35,807 nt of DNA from Lachnospiraceae bacterium (GCA_009774235.1 VSNJ01000025.1:1-35807); one strand, 5' to 3'; shown: positions 14,560 to 23,482, numbered from the stretch's first letter. The notes: generated by a model not told the origin, from the sequence alone. Numbers and translations are program-made.

Positions 14560-17500
14560 TTACAATTTTTCTACACCAAGAACTACTTTCTCACCATTTA
14601 TATTCCATTCTTTGGTAAAGCCTTCTGCAATCCCATACACTGCTTCATTGGCAAGGACTTCTGATTTAACGGTATCTTCATTATTCTTTATAATTTCTAT
14701 AATCTTATCATTATCCTTTACACTTAAACGTATATGATCCATAACTTCAAACCCTGCATCCTTACGCATTGTCTGTACTTTGCTGATAACCTCACGGACA
14801 AAGCCTTCTTCAATAAGACCTGGGGTAAGGTTTGTATCAAGCACTACTGTAATTCCATGGTCTGTACCAGAAATATACCCCTCTATCTGGGCAGCTTCAA
14901 TTAAAAGGTCATCCTTTTCAAGTAATTCTTCTTTACCATCAACAGTAATAGCAAGAGTCCCTTTTGTATTTATCTCTTCCATTGCCTTTTGTCCGTCAAG
15001 TCCTGCAAGTATTTCCTTAACAGCATTAATATTCTTTCCAAACCTGCGCCCAAGTGTCTTAAGCTGTGGTTTAAAGCTGTATGTTGTAAGGCTGCTGACA
15101 TCATCTTTAAGGACTGCCTCTTTTACATTAAGCTCTTCTTTAATAATATCAAGATAAAACTCTGAAAGACCTTCCCCCGCTTTTATAAACATTTTGCTTA
15201 TAGGCTGGCGGTTCTTGATATTAGCAGTATTCCTGCATGCACGTCCTATAACAACTGCCTCAAGTACAGTTTCCATATCCTCTTCAAGCTTTGTATCTAT
15301 AACTTCCTCACAAACCTCTGGGAAGTCACAAAGATGAATACTTTCTGGCGCATTTTTATCTGTACTGCATACAAGGTTTAAATATATATCTTCTGTCATA
15401 AATGGAACCATAGGTGCTGCTGCCTTAGAAATTGTTACAAGTGCAGTATACAGTGTCATATATGCATTAATTTTATCCTGTTCCATTCCCTTTGCCCAGA
15501 AACGCTCACGGCAGCGTCTTACATACCAGTTGCTCATCTCATCTGTAAACTTCTGCAGTGCTTTAGCTGTTTCAGGTATACGGTAAGCAGCAAGGTTTTC
15601 ATCAACCTCTTTTACTGTGCTGTTAAGGCGTGAAAGCAGCCATTTATCAATAACAGCAAGTTTGTCATAATCCAGTGTGTATTTTGTAGCATCAAATTCA
15701 TCTATATTGGCATAAAGTACAAAGAATGCATAAGTGTTCCATAGAGTACCCATAAATTTACGCTGTCCTTCCTGGACTGCCTTACCATGGAAACGGTTTG
15801 GAAGCCAAGGAGCACTGTTAATATAAAAATACCAGCGTATTGCATCTGCACCATAAGTTTCAAGCGCTTCAAACGGGTCAATGGCATTTCCCTTAGATTT
15901 GCTCATCTTCTGTCCGTTTTCATCTTGTACATGTCCAAGGACTATAACATTTTCATAAGGAGCTTTGTTAAATAAAAGTGTTGACTCTGCCATTAATGAA
16001 TAGAACCATCCCCTTGTCTGGTCTACAGCTTCTGAAATAAACTGTGCTGGGAACTGCTGTTCAAATAATTCTTTATTTTCAAATGGATAGTGGTGCTGTG
16101 CAAATGGCATAGCACCAGAATCAAACCAACAGTCTATAACTTCTGGCACACGTTTCATAAGACCGCCACATTCTGGACACTTAAATGTAACTTCATCTAT
16201 ATAAGGCCTGTGCAGCTCCCTGTTTACATCATCAGGATTGCCGCTGCGTTCTGCAAGTTCTGCCCTGCTTCCAACAGCATCCTGGTGACCACAGCTTTCA
16301 CATTCCCATATATTAAGTGGTGTACCCCAGTAACGGTTACGTGAAATACCCCAGTCTTGTATATTTTCAAGCCAGTTGCCAAAACGCCCTGTACCAATAG
16401 AATCTGGAATCCAGTTTACTGTATTATTATTGCGCACAAGGTCATCCTTAACTTCTGTCATCTTTATAAACCATGATTCACGTGCATAATAAATAAGTGG
16501 TGTATCGCATCTCCAGCAATGAGGGTAATCATGCTCAAACTTAGGCGCTGCAAAAAGCTGTCCACGCTTATCAAGGTCTTTAAGTACCTCTGGGTCTGCT
16601 TTTTTTACAAAAAGCCCTGCAAATGGTGTTTCCTGTGTCATTTCACCCTTTTCATCTACAAACTGTACGAACGGAAGATTATATTTACGTCCTACATTAG
16701 CATCATCTTCACCAAATGCAGGCGCAATATGGACTATTCCTGTACCATCTGTCATAGTAACATATGTGTCACATGTTACAAAAAATCCCTCTTTATGCTG
16801 TTTCTCCGCCACTTCTGCTGCACATCCATATAAAGGTTCATATTTCTTATGCTCCAGGTCTTTACCTGTATACTCTTCAAGTATCTCATAAGCCTTGCCA
16901 CCCTCTTCATCTGCCAGGCGTGAAAGAACATTATCAAGAAGGGCTTTTGCCATATAATATGTGTAACCATCTGCTGCCTTGACTTTACAATATGTTTCAC
17001 CAGGGTTTACACAAAGCCCGACATTGGATGGAAGTGTCCATGGAGTTGTTGTCCATGCCAGGAAATATGCATCTTCATCTGATACTTTAAAGCGTACTAT
17101 TGCAGAACGTTCTTTTACAAGCTTATATCCCTGTGCAACTTCCTGTGAAGAAAGAGGTGTTCCGCAGCGTGGGCAATAAGGCACAATTTTAAAACCTTTA
17201 TATAAAAGCTTTTTATTCCATATCTCTTTTAAAGCCCACCATTCAGACTCTATAAAATCATTGTCATATGTTACATATGGATTGTCCATATCTGCCCAGA
17301 AACCAACTGTTCCAGAGAAATCTTCCCACATTCCTTTATATTTCCAGACAGACTCCCTGCACTTTTTAATAAAAGGCTCCATCCCATACTCTTCTATCTG
17401 TTCTTTACCATTGAGACCCAGAAGTTTCTCAACCTCAAGCTCTACTGGAAGCCCATGTGTATCCCAGCCTGCCTTACGTGGCACCATATAACCTTTCATT

Positions 17501-17718
17501 GTCTTATAACGTGGTATCATATCTTTAATAACACGTGTCAGTACATGCCCTATATGTGGCTTGCCATTAGCTGTCGGAGGCCCGTCATAAAATGTGTATA
17601 CAGGGCATCCTTCCCTTGCTTTCATTGATTTCTCAAAAATCTGCTGGTTACGCCAGAATTTTCCAATATTTTTCTCACGTGCAACAAAGTTTAAATCAGT
17701 TGATACTTTCTCATACAT
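14560..17718 (-). CDS. ileS: Isoleucyl-tRNA synthetase, type 2
   Basis: Charges tRNA-Ile with isoleucine. The 1052-residue protein has the HIGH motif (PHIGHVL, H55-H58) and KMSKS near residues 604-608, the editing-domain context of CP1 (WTTTPWTLPSNVG), and Cys clusters CPRCGTPLS and CPECGGLMKRVPEVIDCW. The wording WDTHGLPVELEVEK and length match the eukaryote-like type 2 IleS, a class known for low mupirocin sensitivity. The start at 17716-17718 follows AAAGGAAA; the reading frame stays open 31 codons upstream through the attenuator hairpin, but that part does not resemble IleS. Monocistronic. Confidence 0.95.
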   Translation of the reverse strand: MYEKVSTDLNFVAREKNIGKFWRNQQIFEKSMKAREGCPVYTFYDGPPTANGKPHIGHVLTRVIKDMIPRYKTMKGYMVPRKAGWDTHGLPVELEVEKLLGLNGKEQIEEYGMEPFIKKCRESVWKYKGMWEDFSGTVGFWADMDNPYVTYDNDFIESEWWALKEIWNKKLLYKGFKIVPYCPRCGTPLSSQEVAQGYKLVKERSAIVRFKVSDEDAYFLAWTTTPWTLPSNVGLCVNPGETYCKVKAADGYTYYMAKALLDNVLSRLADEEGGKAYEILEEYTGKDLEHKKYEPLYGCAAEVAEKQHKEGFFVTCDTYVTMTDGTGIVHIAPAFGEDDANVGRKYNLPFVQFVDEKGEMTQETPFAGLFVKKADPEVLKDLDKRGQLFAAPKFEHDYPHCWRCDTPLIYYARESWFIKMTEVKDDLVRNNNTVNWIPDSIGTGRFGNWLENIQDWGISRNRYWGTPLNIWECESCGHQDAVGSRAELAERSGNPDDVNRELHRPYIDEVTFKCPECGGLMKRVPEVIDCWFDSGAMPFAQHHYPFENKELFEQQFPAQFISEAVDQTRGWFYSLMAESTLLFNKAPYENVIVLGHVQDENGQKMSKSKGNAIDPFEALETYGADAIRWYFYINSAPWLPNRFHGKAVQEGQRKFMGTLWNTYAFFVLYANIDEFDATKYTLDYDKLAVIDKWLLSRLNSTVKEVDENLAAYRIPETAKALQKFTDEMSNWYVRRCRERFWAKGMEQDKINAYMTLYTALVTISKAAAPMVPFMTEDIYLNLVCSTDKNAPESIHLCDFPEVCEEVIDTKLEEDMETVLEAVVIGRACRNTANIKNRQPISKMFIKAGEGLSEFYLDIIKEELNVKEAVLKDDVSSLTTYSFKPQLKTLGRRFGKNINAVKEILAGLDGQKAMEEINTKGTLAITVDGKEELLEKDDLLIEAAQIEGYISGTDHGITVVLDTNLTPGLIEEGFVREVISKVQTMRKDAGFEVMDHIRLSVKDNDKIIEIIKNNEDTVKSEVLANEAVYGIAEGFTKEWNINGEKVVLGVEKL

Positions 17719-17769
17719 ATCTGCTGTTTCCTTTCCTGGGTAATTAAATTTAATATATAATAAAGAAAA

Positions 17770-17799
17770 GCTTTCACCCTGCACAAACAGGATGAAAGC
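17770..17799 (-). terminator. Attenuator-like hairpin in the ileS leader
   Basis: On the minus strand GCTTTCATCCTG pairs with CAGGGTGAAAGC (12 bp with one G-U) around a 6-nt loop, followed by TTTTCTTTATT. It lies between the ileS promoter and start codon, so it would end transcription before ileS unless opened. None of the T-box core (GGGTGGNACCGCG) is present. Confidence 0.75.
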
Positions 17800-17833
17800 C
17801 AAAACATTCATAACTACCTATTTTGCTGTACAT
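17774..17833 (-). CDS. Possible 19-residue leader peptide upstream of ileS
   Basis: A short frame on the ileS leader transcript would read MYSKIGSYECFGFHPVCAG. AGGAG lies 11 bases before its ATG, inside the loop of a TGTACATG/CATGTACA hairpin, and its stop codon lies in the 3' arm of the terminator-like hairpin. Ribosomes translating it would open that hairpin. It holds only one Ile codon (ATA), so it is not a classical attenuation peptide. Treat as a hypothesis. Confidence 0.3.
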   Translation of the reverse strand: MYSKIGSYECFGFHPVCAG

Positions 17834-17865
17834 GGATATAATAACTCCTGTCATGTACATGGAAT

Positions 17866-17894
17866 ATTTTAGTATGCTTTATATACTTTGTCAA
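17866..17894 (-). promoter_or_regulatory. Promoter of ileS
   Basis: Minus-strand TTGACA at 17889-17894, a 17-nt spacer and TAAAAT at 17866-17871. The start site near 17859 gives a leader of about 140 nt. Confidence 0.8.
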
Positions 17895-17948
17895 GGGTGG
17901 ATTTCTTTTATAAAAAATATGTTCCAGCTAGACAAAAACAGTAAAATA

Positions 17949-19655
17949 TCATATTGGAGTGTAAAAATTCTGTGTACCATAATATCCATATGTACTGTTA
18001 CTGTTATATGCATATCCTGTACCAAGACGTGTAAAATTACTATCTAACATATTAGAACGGTGTCCTTTTGAATTAAACCACCCATTTGCAGCTGATATAG
18101 ATGTTTCACGTCCTGCACTAATATTTTCACCTGCATAACCATATACAATTCCTGCATTTTTCATACGCTGGAATGGATCAAGTCCTTCAAGGTTTGTATG
18201 GTCAAAATAATCCTTATCTGCCATATCCTGGCTATGCGCCTTTGCTGTACCTGCTGCTATATCACACCATTCTAATAACGCAACGCCATTCCTTGCACGT
18301 ATTGAATTAGTTAAATCAAAAATTTCCAGTGATATATTTTTTAATATTGTTTCATCATATGGATTGCCAGTTCTTTTAGCAGCATCACTTTTTACCACCT
18401 GCATACCTGTAATTTTCTGTGTATCAAGAGTATCAAAAAATATTTTATATGAATATCCATCACTGGTAAAAGAACGCTCTTTATCTATTGTATATGATTT
18501 ATTAAATAATTTATTAACATCTTCAATTCCTGAACCAGTATTTAAAGTATCATATGAAAAACCAAGTGCATCTGTATATACACCTACAACCTTACCATCT
18601 GCAACAGCCGCCATTACAAATTTTGTATAGTCTGAGTTATAAATATAATAATCATATATATACATTGTTTCATCAATTCTCGATGGTTCCCCAAAATCTT
18701 CTTTTAATTGTGCTACACTTTCACCTATAACAATTTCCTTATCCCCTGTACTAACTTTTACTTCTTTAACAGGAACTGGTGTATTTTCTGGTTCCAATGT
18801 TGGTTCTGGTACAGGAGCAGGTGTAACGGGAACTGGTGTTTCTGGCACTGGATTAACTGTAGCTGCTGGTTCTGGTGTATTTGTTGGTTCTGGTATATTT
18901 GTTGGCATTGGTGTAATTACTGGTTCTGGTGTATTTGTTGTAATATCTCCACCTGTCACTGGTGCTGTAGTAGCTGGTGTTTTTGTTGGTTCTGGTGTTT
19001 TAGCTGGCGCCGGTGTTCCAGTTGGTACTGGCGTTTTTGTTGGCACTGGTGTTTTTGCTGGTTCTGGCGTCTTCGTTGGCACTGGTGTTCTCGTTGGCAC
19101 TGGTGTCCTCGTTGGCACTGGTGTTCTCGTTGGCACTGGTGTCCTCGTTGGCACTGGTGTCTTCGTTGGCACTGGTGTTACAGTTGGTACTGGCATCTTT
19201 GTTGGTACTGGGCCATTTGTCACCATAGGAGTTACTGTTACAGACGGAACATCTGTAATTACTGGTACTACTATTTCTGGAGTTCTTTGTGGTGATACTG
19301 ATGGTGCTGGTGTTACAGAAGGTATTTTACGTTGTACTACCTTCACCTTACATACAACTTTTTTTCCAGATGATTTTGCTGTAATAATAGCTTGTCCAGT
19401 CTTTTTAGCCTTTACTTTTCCAGATTTAGATACACTTGCAACTTTAGGTTTACTAGAAGACCACTTTACCTTTTTAGACGCTCCCTTTACTGTAAGCTTC
19501 TTAGACTGCCCTATATAAAGAACAATTTTGTTTGCACTAATTTTCAGCTTCTTCTGTTTTGCTGCATTTATATGTGACACATTATATGGTACAATCCCTT
19601 GTAAAACCAGCACTGCAACAAGAATAAAAGCAATCTTTTTAAATATCTTTTTCAT
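17949..19655 (-). CDS. Secreted Big2/PT-repeat/CAP-domain protein
   Basis: A 568-residue exported protein. Residues 1-32 are a signal peptide (KKIFKKIAFILVAVLVLQG core). Residues about 35-107 form a Big_2 immunoglobulin-like domain (KLTVKGASKKVKWSSSKPKVASVS). A Pro/Thr-rich stalk of VPTRTP-type hexapeptides spans about 112-300, then a CAP-associated domain (IGESVAQLKEDFGEPSRID) and a C-terminal CAP/SCP domain from about 440 (NSIRARNGVALLEW, then DKDYFDHTN, GENISAG, GHRSNMLDSNFTRLGTGY). CAP proteins of this type are surface or secreted with unknown activity. No LPXTG sorting signal is seen. No terminator is evident before the ileS promoter. Confidence 0.9.
   Translation of the reverse strand: MKKIFKKIAFILVAVLVLQGIVPYNVSHINAAKQKKLKISANKIVLYIGQSKKLTVKGASKKVKWSSSKPKVASVSKSGKVKAKKTGQAIITAKSSGKKVVCKVKVVQRKIPSVTPAPSVSPQRTPEIVVPVITDVPSVTVTPMVTNGPVPTKMPVPTVTPVPTKTPVPTRTPVPTRTPVPTRTPVPTRTPVPTKTPEPAKTPVPTKTPVPTGTPAPAKTPEPTKTPATTAPVTGGDITTNTPEPVITPMPTNIPEPTNTPEPAATVNPVPETPVPVTPAPVPEPTLEPENTPVPVKEVKVSTGDKEIVIGESVAQLKEDFGEPSRIDETMYIYDYYIYNSDYTKFVMAAVADGKVVGVYTDALGFSYDTLNTGSGIEDVNKLFNKSYTIDKERSFTSDGYSYKIFFDTLDTQKITGMQVVKSDAAKRTGNPYDETILKNISLEIFDLTNSIRARNGVALLEWCDIAAGTAKAHSQDMADKDYFDHTNLEGLDPFQRMKNAGIVYGYAGENISAGRETSISAANGWFNSKGHRSNMLDSNFTRLGTGYAYNSNSTYGYYGTQNFYTPI
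18960..19215 (-). repeat. Tandem 18-bp repeats coding for VPTRTP units
   Basis: The stalk of the CAP protein is coded by tandem units of 18 bp (plus-strand GTTGGCACTGGTGTTCTC and variants), nearly identical between about 19076 and 19176 and more degenerate outside. The near identity of the central units implies recent expansion by slippage or recombination, so stalk length is likely to vary between strains. Confidence 0.85.
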
Positions 19656-19679
19656 TATATTTCTCCCATATTATTGGTA

Positions 19680-19709
19680 TATACATTATTTACAAAACTA
19701 AACTGTCAA
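19680..19709 (-). promoter_or_regulatory. Possible promoter of the CAP-protein gene
   Basis: Minus-strand TTGACA at 19704-19709, an 18-nt spacer and TGTATA at 19680-19685, in the 72-base gap after the amylase stop codon. No terminator precedes it, so read-through from the amylase gene is also possible. Confidence 0.45.
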
Positions 19710-19727
19710 AACCACACAACTTACAAC

Positions 19728-21038
19728 TTACTTTTCCATAAGCCAGAATGCTGCGTAATATGGTGGAAGCTCACTTCCTCCCCCAAAATCATGTGGTTTT
19801 CCAGTAATCAAATCCTCTGCCATACCACAGCCTGCATCAAAGTGTGCAACATATGGTTCATCAGATGCGTTAATTGCTACAAGTACCCTCTCACCTTCAC
19901 AAGCACGTTCAAATATGCACTGGTGGTTTGTAAGCACAATGTTGCGGTAATTACCATAATTCAAAGCCTTACTGCCTTTCTTAGCTTTAGCAAGCTTAGC
20001 AATCCACTCTGCCAGCTCTCCAAACACAGGTTCTTCAAAGCATGCACGGAGTGCAGGGTCTCCCTCACTCTTATTTGCCTTTGTGCCCCACTCACTTCCA
20101 TAATATACACAAGGAATACCTGGCATACCGAAATTCAATGCATAAATTAATGGCAAATGCTTTTCATTTGACAGGTTGCTTGCAATACGGGTTACGTCAT
20201 GGTTATCTACAAAACTCAACAGGTGCATGCCTTTATAGAGAGTCCATTCCTCTGGTCCATACTGCCTTGCAAGTGAATGGCATATCTCAAACATATTCAT
20301 GCTGTTAAAGCTTGAATAAAGCCCTTTATAACACTCATAATTAGTAACAGAATGACACATATCATTATTTGCCCACTGCTTATAATCACCATGAAGAGTT
20401 TCACCTACAATAAAGAATTCTTCTTTTAGTGAATCTGTAAACTGGCGCAGCCTTTTTAAGAAATCCTTGTCCAGGCAGTATGCTACATCCAGGCGCAGCC
20501 CGTCAATATCAAATGTTTCAATCCAGTACTTCACTGCATCAAAAATATGCTGTATAACCTCCTCATTGCGCAAATTCAGCTTTACAAGGTCATAATTGCC
20601 TTCCCAGCCCTCATACCATAAACCATCATTATAATTAGAGTTGCCTCCAAAATTAATATTAAACCAGTCACGGTACCTGGAATTCTCCCTGTTAGCAAGA
20701 ACATCCTGGAATGCCCAGAACCCACGTCCTACATGGTTAAATACACCATCAAGCACAACCTTTATACCTTCTTTGTGCAGTTCCTCACAAACTTTTGTAA
20801 AATCATTATTGCTGCCAAGCCTGCAGTCAATCTTTTTAAAATTCCTTGTGTTATAGCCATGTGTATCAGACTCAAACACAGGTGAAAAATATATAGCATC
20901 AGCTCCCAGCTTTACAATATGCGGAATCCAGCCAATCACTTTTAAAATACGGTGCTCTTCCACCCCGTCATTCTCAAATGGCGCTCCACAGAATCCTAAT
21001 GGGTAAATCTGATAAAATACACTTTCGTATGCCCACAT
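19728..21038 (-). CDS. Intracellular alpha-amylase family glycosidase (GH13)
   Basis: A 436-residue GH13 enzyme acting on alpha-glucans or maltodextrins. The four conserved regions are visible: DGVFNH (D97-H102), GLRLDVA with the nucleophile D184, VGETLHG with acid/base E213, and FVDNHD with D281. A short C-terminal beta domain follows. There is no signal peptide, so it acts in the cytoplasm, probably trimming glycogen or imported maltodextrins; the glgC/glgD genes in this window make glycogen synthesis plausible. AGGAGG precedes the ATG. The exact substrate cannot be fixed from sequence alone. Confidence 0.9.
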   Translation of the reverse strand: MWAYESVFYQIYPLGFCGAPFENDGVEEHRILKVIGWIPHIVKLGADAIYFSPVFESDTHGYNTRNFKKIDCRLGSNNDFTKVCEELHKEGIKVVLDGVFNHVGRGFWAFQDVLANRENSRYRDWFNINFGGNSNYNDGLWYEGWEGNYDLVKLNLRNEEVIQHIFDAVKYWIETFDIDGLRLDVAYCLDKDFLKRLRQFTDSLKEEFFIVGETLHGDYKQWANNDMCHSVTNYECYKGLYSSFNSMNMFEICHSLARQYGPEEWTLYKGMHLLSFVDNHDVTRIASNLSNEKHLPLIYALNFGMPGIPCVYYGSEWGTKANKSEGDPALRACFEEPVFGELAEWIAKLAKAKKGSKALNYGNYRNIVLTNHQCIFERACEGERVLVAINASDEPYVAHFDAGCGMAEDLITGKPHDFGGGSELPPYYAAFWLMEK

Positions 21039-21082
21039 AATATTGCCCTCCTTTTTTTTGCATATTTATCTGTACCATATGT

Positions 21083-21111
21083 AGTATACTGCAAATCCAT
21101 GCTTACAGCAA
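21083..21111 (-). promoter_or_regulatory. Promoter of the GH13 gene
   Basis: Minus-strand TTGCTG at 21106-21111, a 17-nt spacer and TATACT at 21083-21088, about 45 bases before the start codon. An imperfect inverted repeat lies directly upstream. Confidence 0.6.
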
Positions 21112-21122
21112 TATTTTATTGC

Positions 21123-21213
21123 ATTTAAATTTCCCCATTTCTTATACACAAAGATTATATTACTCTGGCAAATCCCAAAATACCTGTGTATTAAAAAATG
21201 GGGAAACTTAAAT
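21123..21213. repeat. Long imperfect inverted repeat upstream of the GH13 promoter
   Basis: The left arm at 21123-21150 contains TTTCCCCATTT and TTATACACA. The right arm at 21185-21213 is nearly its reverse complement (TGTGTATTAA, then AAATGGGGAAA). The arms are about 28 nt with a 34-nt loop. It is too far from the natB stop to look like its normal terminator and has no T-tract. It may be an operator, an RNA hairpin or a small mobile-element remnant. Confidence 0.65.
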
Positions 21214-21223
21214 TTACTATAAT

Positions 21224-21256
21224 ATATCACAGTAAAGCTTCTGTTACCTGTGATAT
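21224..21256 (-). terminator. Hairpin at the natB stop codon
   Basis: ATATCACAG (21224-21232) pairs with CTGTGATAT (21248-21256), touching the natB stop codon. The following minus-strand bases (ATTATAGTAAATTT) are AT-rich but lack a clean T-run, so termination strength is uncertain. Confidence 0.45.
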
Positions 21257-22452
21257 TATTTATTAAACATTATCTTTTCATTATTAAACATCCTTGTAAG
21301 TACAAATACACCTATCCCTGTATATATAATATTACTTATAACAGAAACAATCATGCCAGAAGGCATTATATCCAGTGAAAAAATCCCTGTCATTGCCTGG
21401 ACACTGTTATAAATTGGAATTACATAATAATACAATTCTGTCTTTGTACCATCAATAAACATACCACTTAACCCCACTAACATAACTACTATCATAAGTG
21501 GTGTAATATAGGTATTTGCCTCCTTTGTACTCTTAGCAAACGCTGATATTATTGATATAAGTGTTACAATAAGCAGTACCGCTGCAAGTATTACAACAGC
21601 AAGCAGCAGATAGTCACTTACACCATATACATTTGTCTTAATATCTGACTCTCCTACATTAGCAATCTTTGGAAGTGAAAGCATTGTTCCGACTGTACTT
21701 GACAGGCCGCTTAAAAGGGCAATAATTGACAATGCCATAATCTTTCCAAGTGCTATATGGCTTCTCTTAGCTGGTGTTACAAGCATTGTCGCTATTGTAC
21801 CTCTTTCCTTTTCACCAGAAATAGATTCAGGGCCTACAGCCATACATGCACTAAACACAAACATCAAAAGCAGCATAGGCAGCATAGATGAAAATACAGA
21901 AGCTGCTGCATCATTTTCACTTGCAAGGTCATATTTGACACTTTCATCTGCATTAATATCAAACTTATTAGTCATTGCTGCCTCATATGAATCCATCATT
22001 TCTATAAACATTCCATAAACAGCCTGCGATTCTGTAGATGCTGAATTATAATAAACCTCCACTTGTGGTGCCTTATTTCCAGAAGTACTGTCATATGTTG
22101 CAACATCACTTTCAAAATTCTCTGGAAAAACCAGATATAAGTCAAGCCCGCTTTCATCATTACTGATTTTCTCCTTAGCTTTCTCTGCACTGCCTGCATC
22201 TATGTCAGTTATCTTACTGGCAATCCCTGCACTATCCATCATTGTCTTTATGTCTCCAGGCATATTTGTACTTTCAATCTGGTATACATAATTATCATCA
22301 ACTGTAACCATGTTATTTATAGCATCACCCATAAAATTATAAAGCACAAATATCATAATACCAGGCATAAGCACTGTACTGAATGCCATACGCTTGTCAC
22401 TAAAAAATCTCTTTAATTCTTTCTTTAATATAGTAATAATTGTATTCTTCAT
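21256..22452 (-). CDS. natB: ABC-2 type export permease, NatB-like
   Basis: A 398-residue permease of an ABC-2 exporter. One N-terminal membrane helix (MAFSTVLMPGIMIFVLYNF) is followed by an extracellular region of about 150 residues and then five C-terminal helices, including the conserved GPESISGEKERGTIATMLVTP loop of NatB/YhaP-type permeases. NatAB exports Na+ in Bacillus; that substrate is not proven here. The start at 22450-22452 has GGAGG seven bases upstream, so an in-frame ATG seven codons earlier is rejected. It is paired with natA upstream on the same strand. Confidence 0.85.
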   Translation of the reverse strand: MKNTIITILKKELKRFFSDKRMAFSTVLMPGIMIFVLYNFMGDAINNMVTVDDNYVYQIESTNMPGDIKTMMDSAGIASKITDIDAGSAEKAKEKISNDESGLDLYLVFPENFESDVATYDSTSGNKAPQVEVYYNSASTESQAVYGMFIEMMDSYEAAMTNKFDINADESVKYDLASENDAAASVFSSMLPMLLLMFVFSACMAVGPESISGEKERGTIATMLVTPAKRSHIALGKIMALSIIALLSGLSSTVGTMLSLPKIANVGESDIKTNVYGVSDYLLLAVVILAAVLLIVTLISIISAFAKSTKEANTYITPLMIVVMLVGLSGMFIDGTKTELYYYVIPIYNSVQAMTGIFSLDIMPSGMIVSVISNIIYTGIGVFVLTRMFNNEKIMFNK

Positions 22453-22495
22453 ATATAATCCTCCATGCCGCACTTTCTGCAGCTCAAAGAGTAAT

Positions 22496-22583
22496 GAAAA
22501 ATGCTGTTTTGCATTTTTCCAAGATTGAAACCGTAATCATTCCTGGGATGCGTTTTTTGCAGCCTTAGAATGATTTTTCAATC
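22496..22583 (-). repeat. Two hairpins between natA and natB
   Basis: Hairpin one: GAAAAATGC (22496-22504) with GCATTTTTC (22511-22519), a perfect 9-bp stem and 6-nt loop. Hairpin two: GATTGAAA (22523-22530) and AATCATTC (22535-22542) pair with GAATGATT (22568-22575) and TTTCAATC (22576-22583), giving two 8-bp helices with a small bulge. They fill most of the 167-base gap of an otherwise paired operon and could tune natB relative to natA. Confidence 0.65.
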
Positions 22584-22619
22584 TACCTCCGCTAATCTCT
22601 TCCAGCCATTAACAACCAA

Positions 22620-23396
22620 TTATGCCTCTTCACCAACAGTTTCCTTATAAATATCAAAAAACCTGTCTTCAAGGCTCTGTCCTGCCTTAATATTTTCCAA
22701 AGTATCACATTTTATCATTTTACCATTAATAATAATACCAACCCTGTCACATACTCTTTCAATAAGGCTGAAAATATGTGTTGATACAATTATAGTCTTG
22801 CCACGTTCCTTAAGTGTCTGTATAAAATCTGTAACCACCCTTGCTGTAAGCACATCAAGTCCATTGGTAGGTTCATCAAATATAATTATATCAGGGTCAT
22901 GTACTATGGAAACTGCAAGCGAAACCTTTTGTTTCATTCCTGTAGAAAGGTCTGCTACCTTTACTTCTGCAAACTTTCCTATACCAAAAAGCCCAAATAT
23001 CTCATTCTTCCTTTTATCCCTTACATCATCTGGCACACCATGAAGCTCTGAAAAGAAGTCATATAAATAATTTGGCGTAAAAAACTCTTCAAGCTTTAAT
23101 TCACTTGTAAGAAACCCTATTTTCTGTCTTACCATGTCTGCTTCATTTACAATACTTGAACCATCCACCAGCGCATCACCACCATCAGGTTTAATAAGAG
23201 TTGCAAGCATGCGCAGCGTTGTGGTCTTTCCTGCACCATTAGGCCCTAGAAGCCCAAAAACCTCTCCTTCATAAGCCTTAAATGAAATGCCGTCAACAGC
23301 AACCTTCACTTTGCTATTTGTATGTTCAAGCTTCTGCTGTTTAGCTGAAAGCTTAAAAGTTTTATGTAACTTATCCACAATTAGCAGTTCTTTCAT
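22620..23396 (-). CDS. natA: ABC exporter ATPase, NatA-like
   Basis: A 258-residue ABC ATPase. Walker A is GPNGAGKTTTLRML, the signature loop is DLSTGMKQK (a variant of LSGGQ common in NatA), Walker B is DIIIFDEPTNGLD, and the switch histidine lies in IIVSTHIF. It energises the NatB-like permease encoded 167 bases downstream. Translation is set at 23394-23396 by GGAGG six bases upstream; the open frame further upstream lacks ABC similarity. Closest family type is sodium-efflux NatA, but drug or bacteriocin export is also possible. Confidence 0.88.
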   Translation of the reverse strand: MKELLIVDKLHKTFKLSAKQQKLEHTNSKVKVAVDGISFKAYEGEVFGLLGPNGAGKTTTLRMLATLIKPDGGDALVDGSSIVNEADMVRQKIGFLTSELKLEEFFTPNYLYDFFSELHGVPDDVRDKRKNEIFGLFGIGKFAEVKVADLSTGMKQKVSLAVSIVHDPDIIIFDEPTNGLDVLTARVVTDFIQTLKERGKTIIVSTHIFSLIERVCDRVGIIINGKMIKCDTLENIKAGQSLEDRFFDIYKETVGEEA

Positions 23397-23482
23397 CTCT
23401 GTCCTCCTATAATTTAAGTTTACAAGCACACAGTCCAATAAAAGTCCTGTATGCCCGACCATATTAGTTATATGGATAATAC

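Noticed and set aside
17719..17811. 31-codon N-terminal extension of IleS
   Set aside because: It runs through the terminator-like hairpin, has a poor Shine-Dalgarno and no IleS similarity. MYEKVSTDLNF is the natural start.
17719..17870. T-box leader for ileS
   Set aside because: The GGGTGGNACCGCG core is absent and the leader is too short for the usual T-box layout.
18960..19215. Tandem repeats as a CRISPR array
   Set aside because: Units are contiguous 18-bp codon repeats without spacers, in frame within a gene.
18708..19295. 195-codon plus-strand frame opposite the CAP gene, rich in Trp and Cys
   Set aside because: It is the antisense shadow of the Pro/Thr repeat codons; composition is not protein-like.
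23371..23379. Perfect TTATCCACA inside natA
   Set aside because: A single site in coding sequence with no others nearby; chance occurrence is likely.
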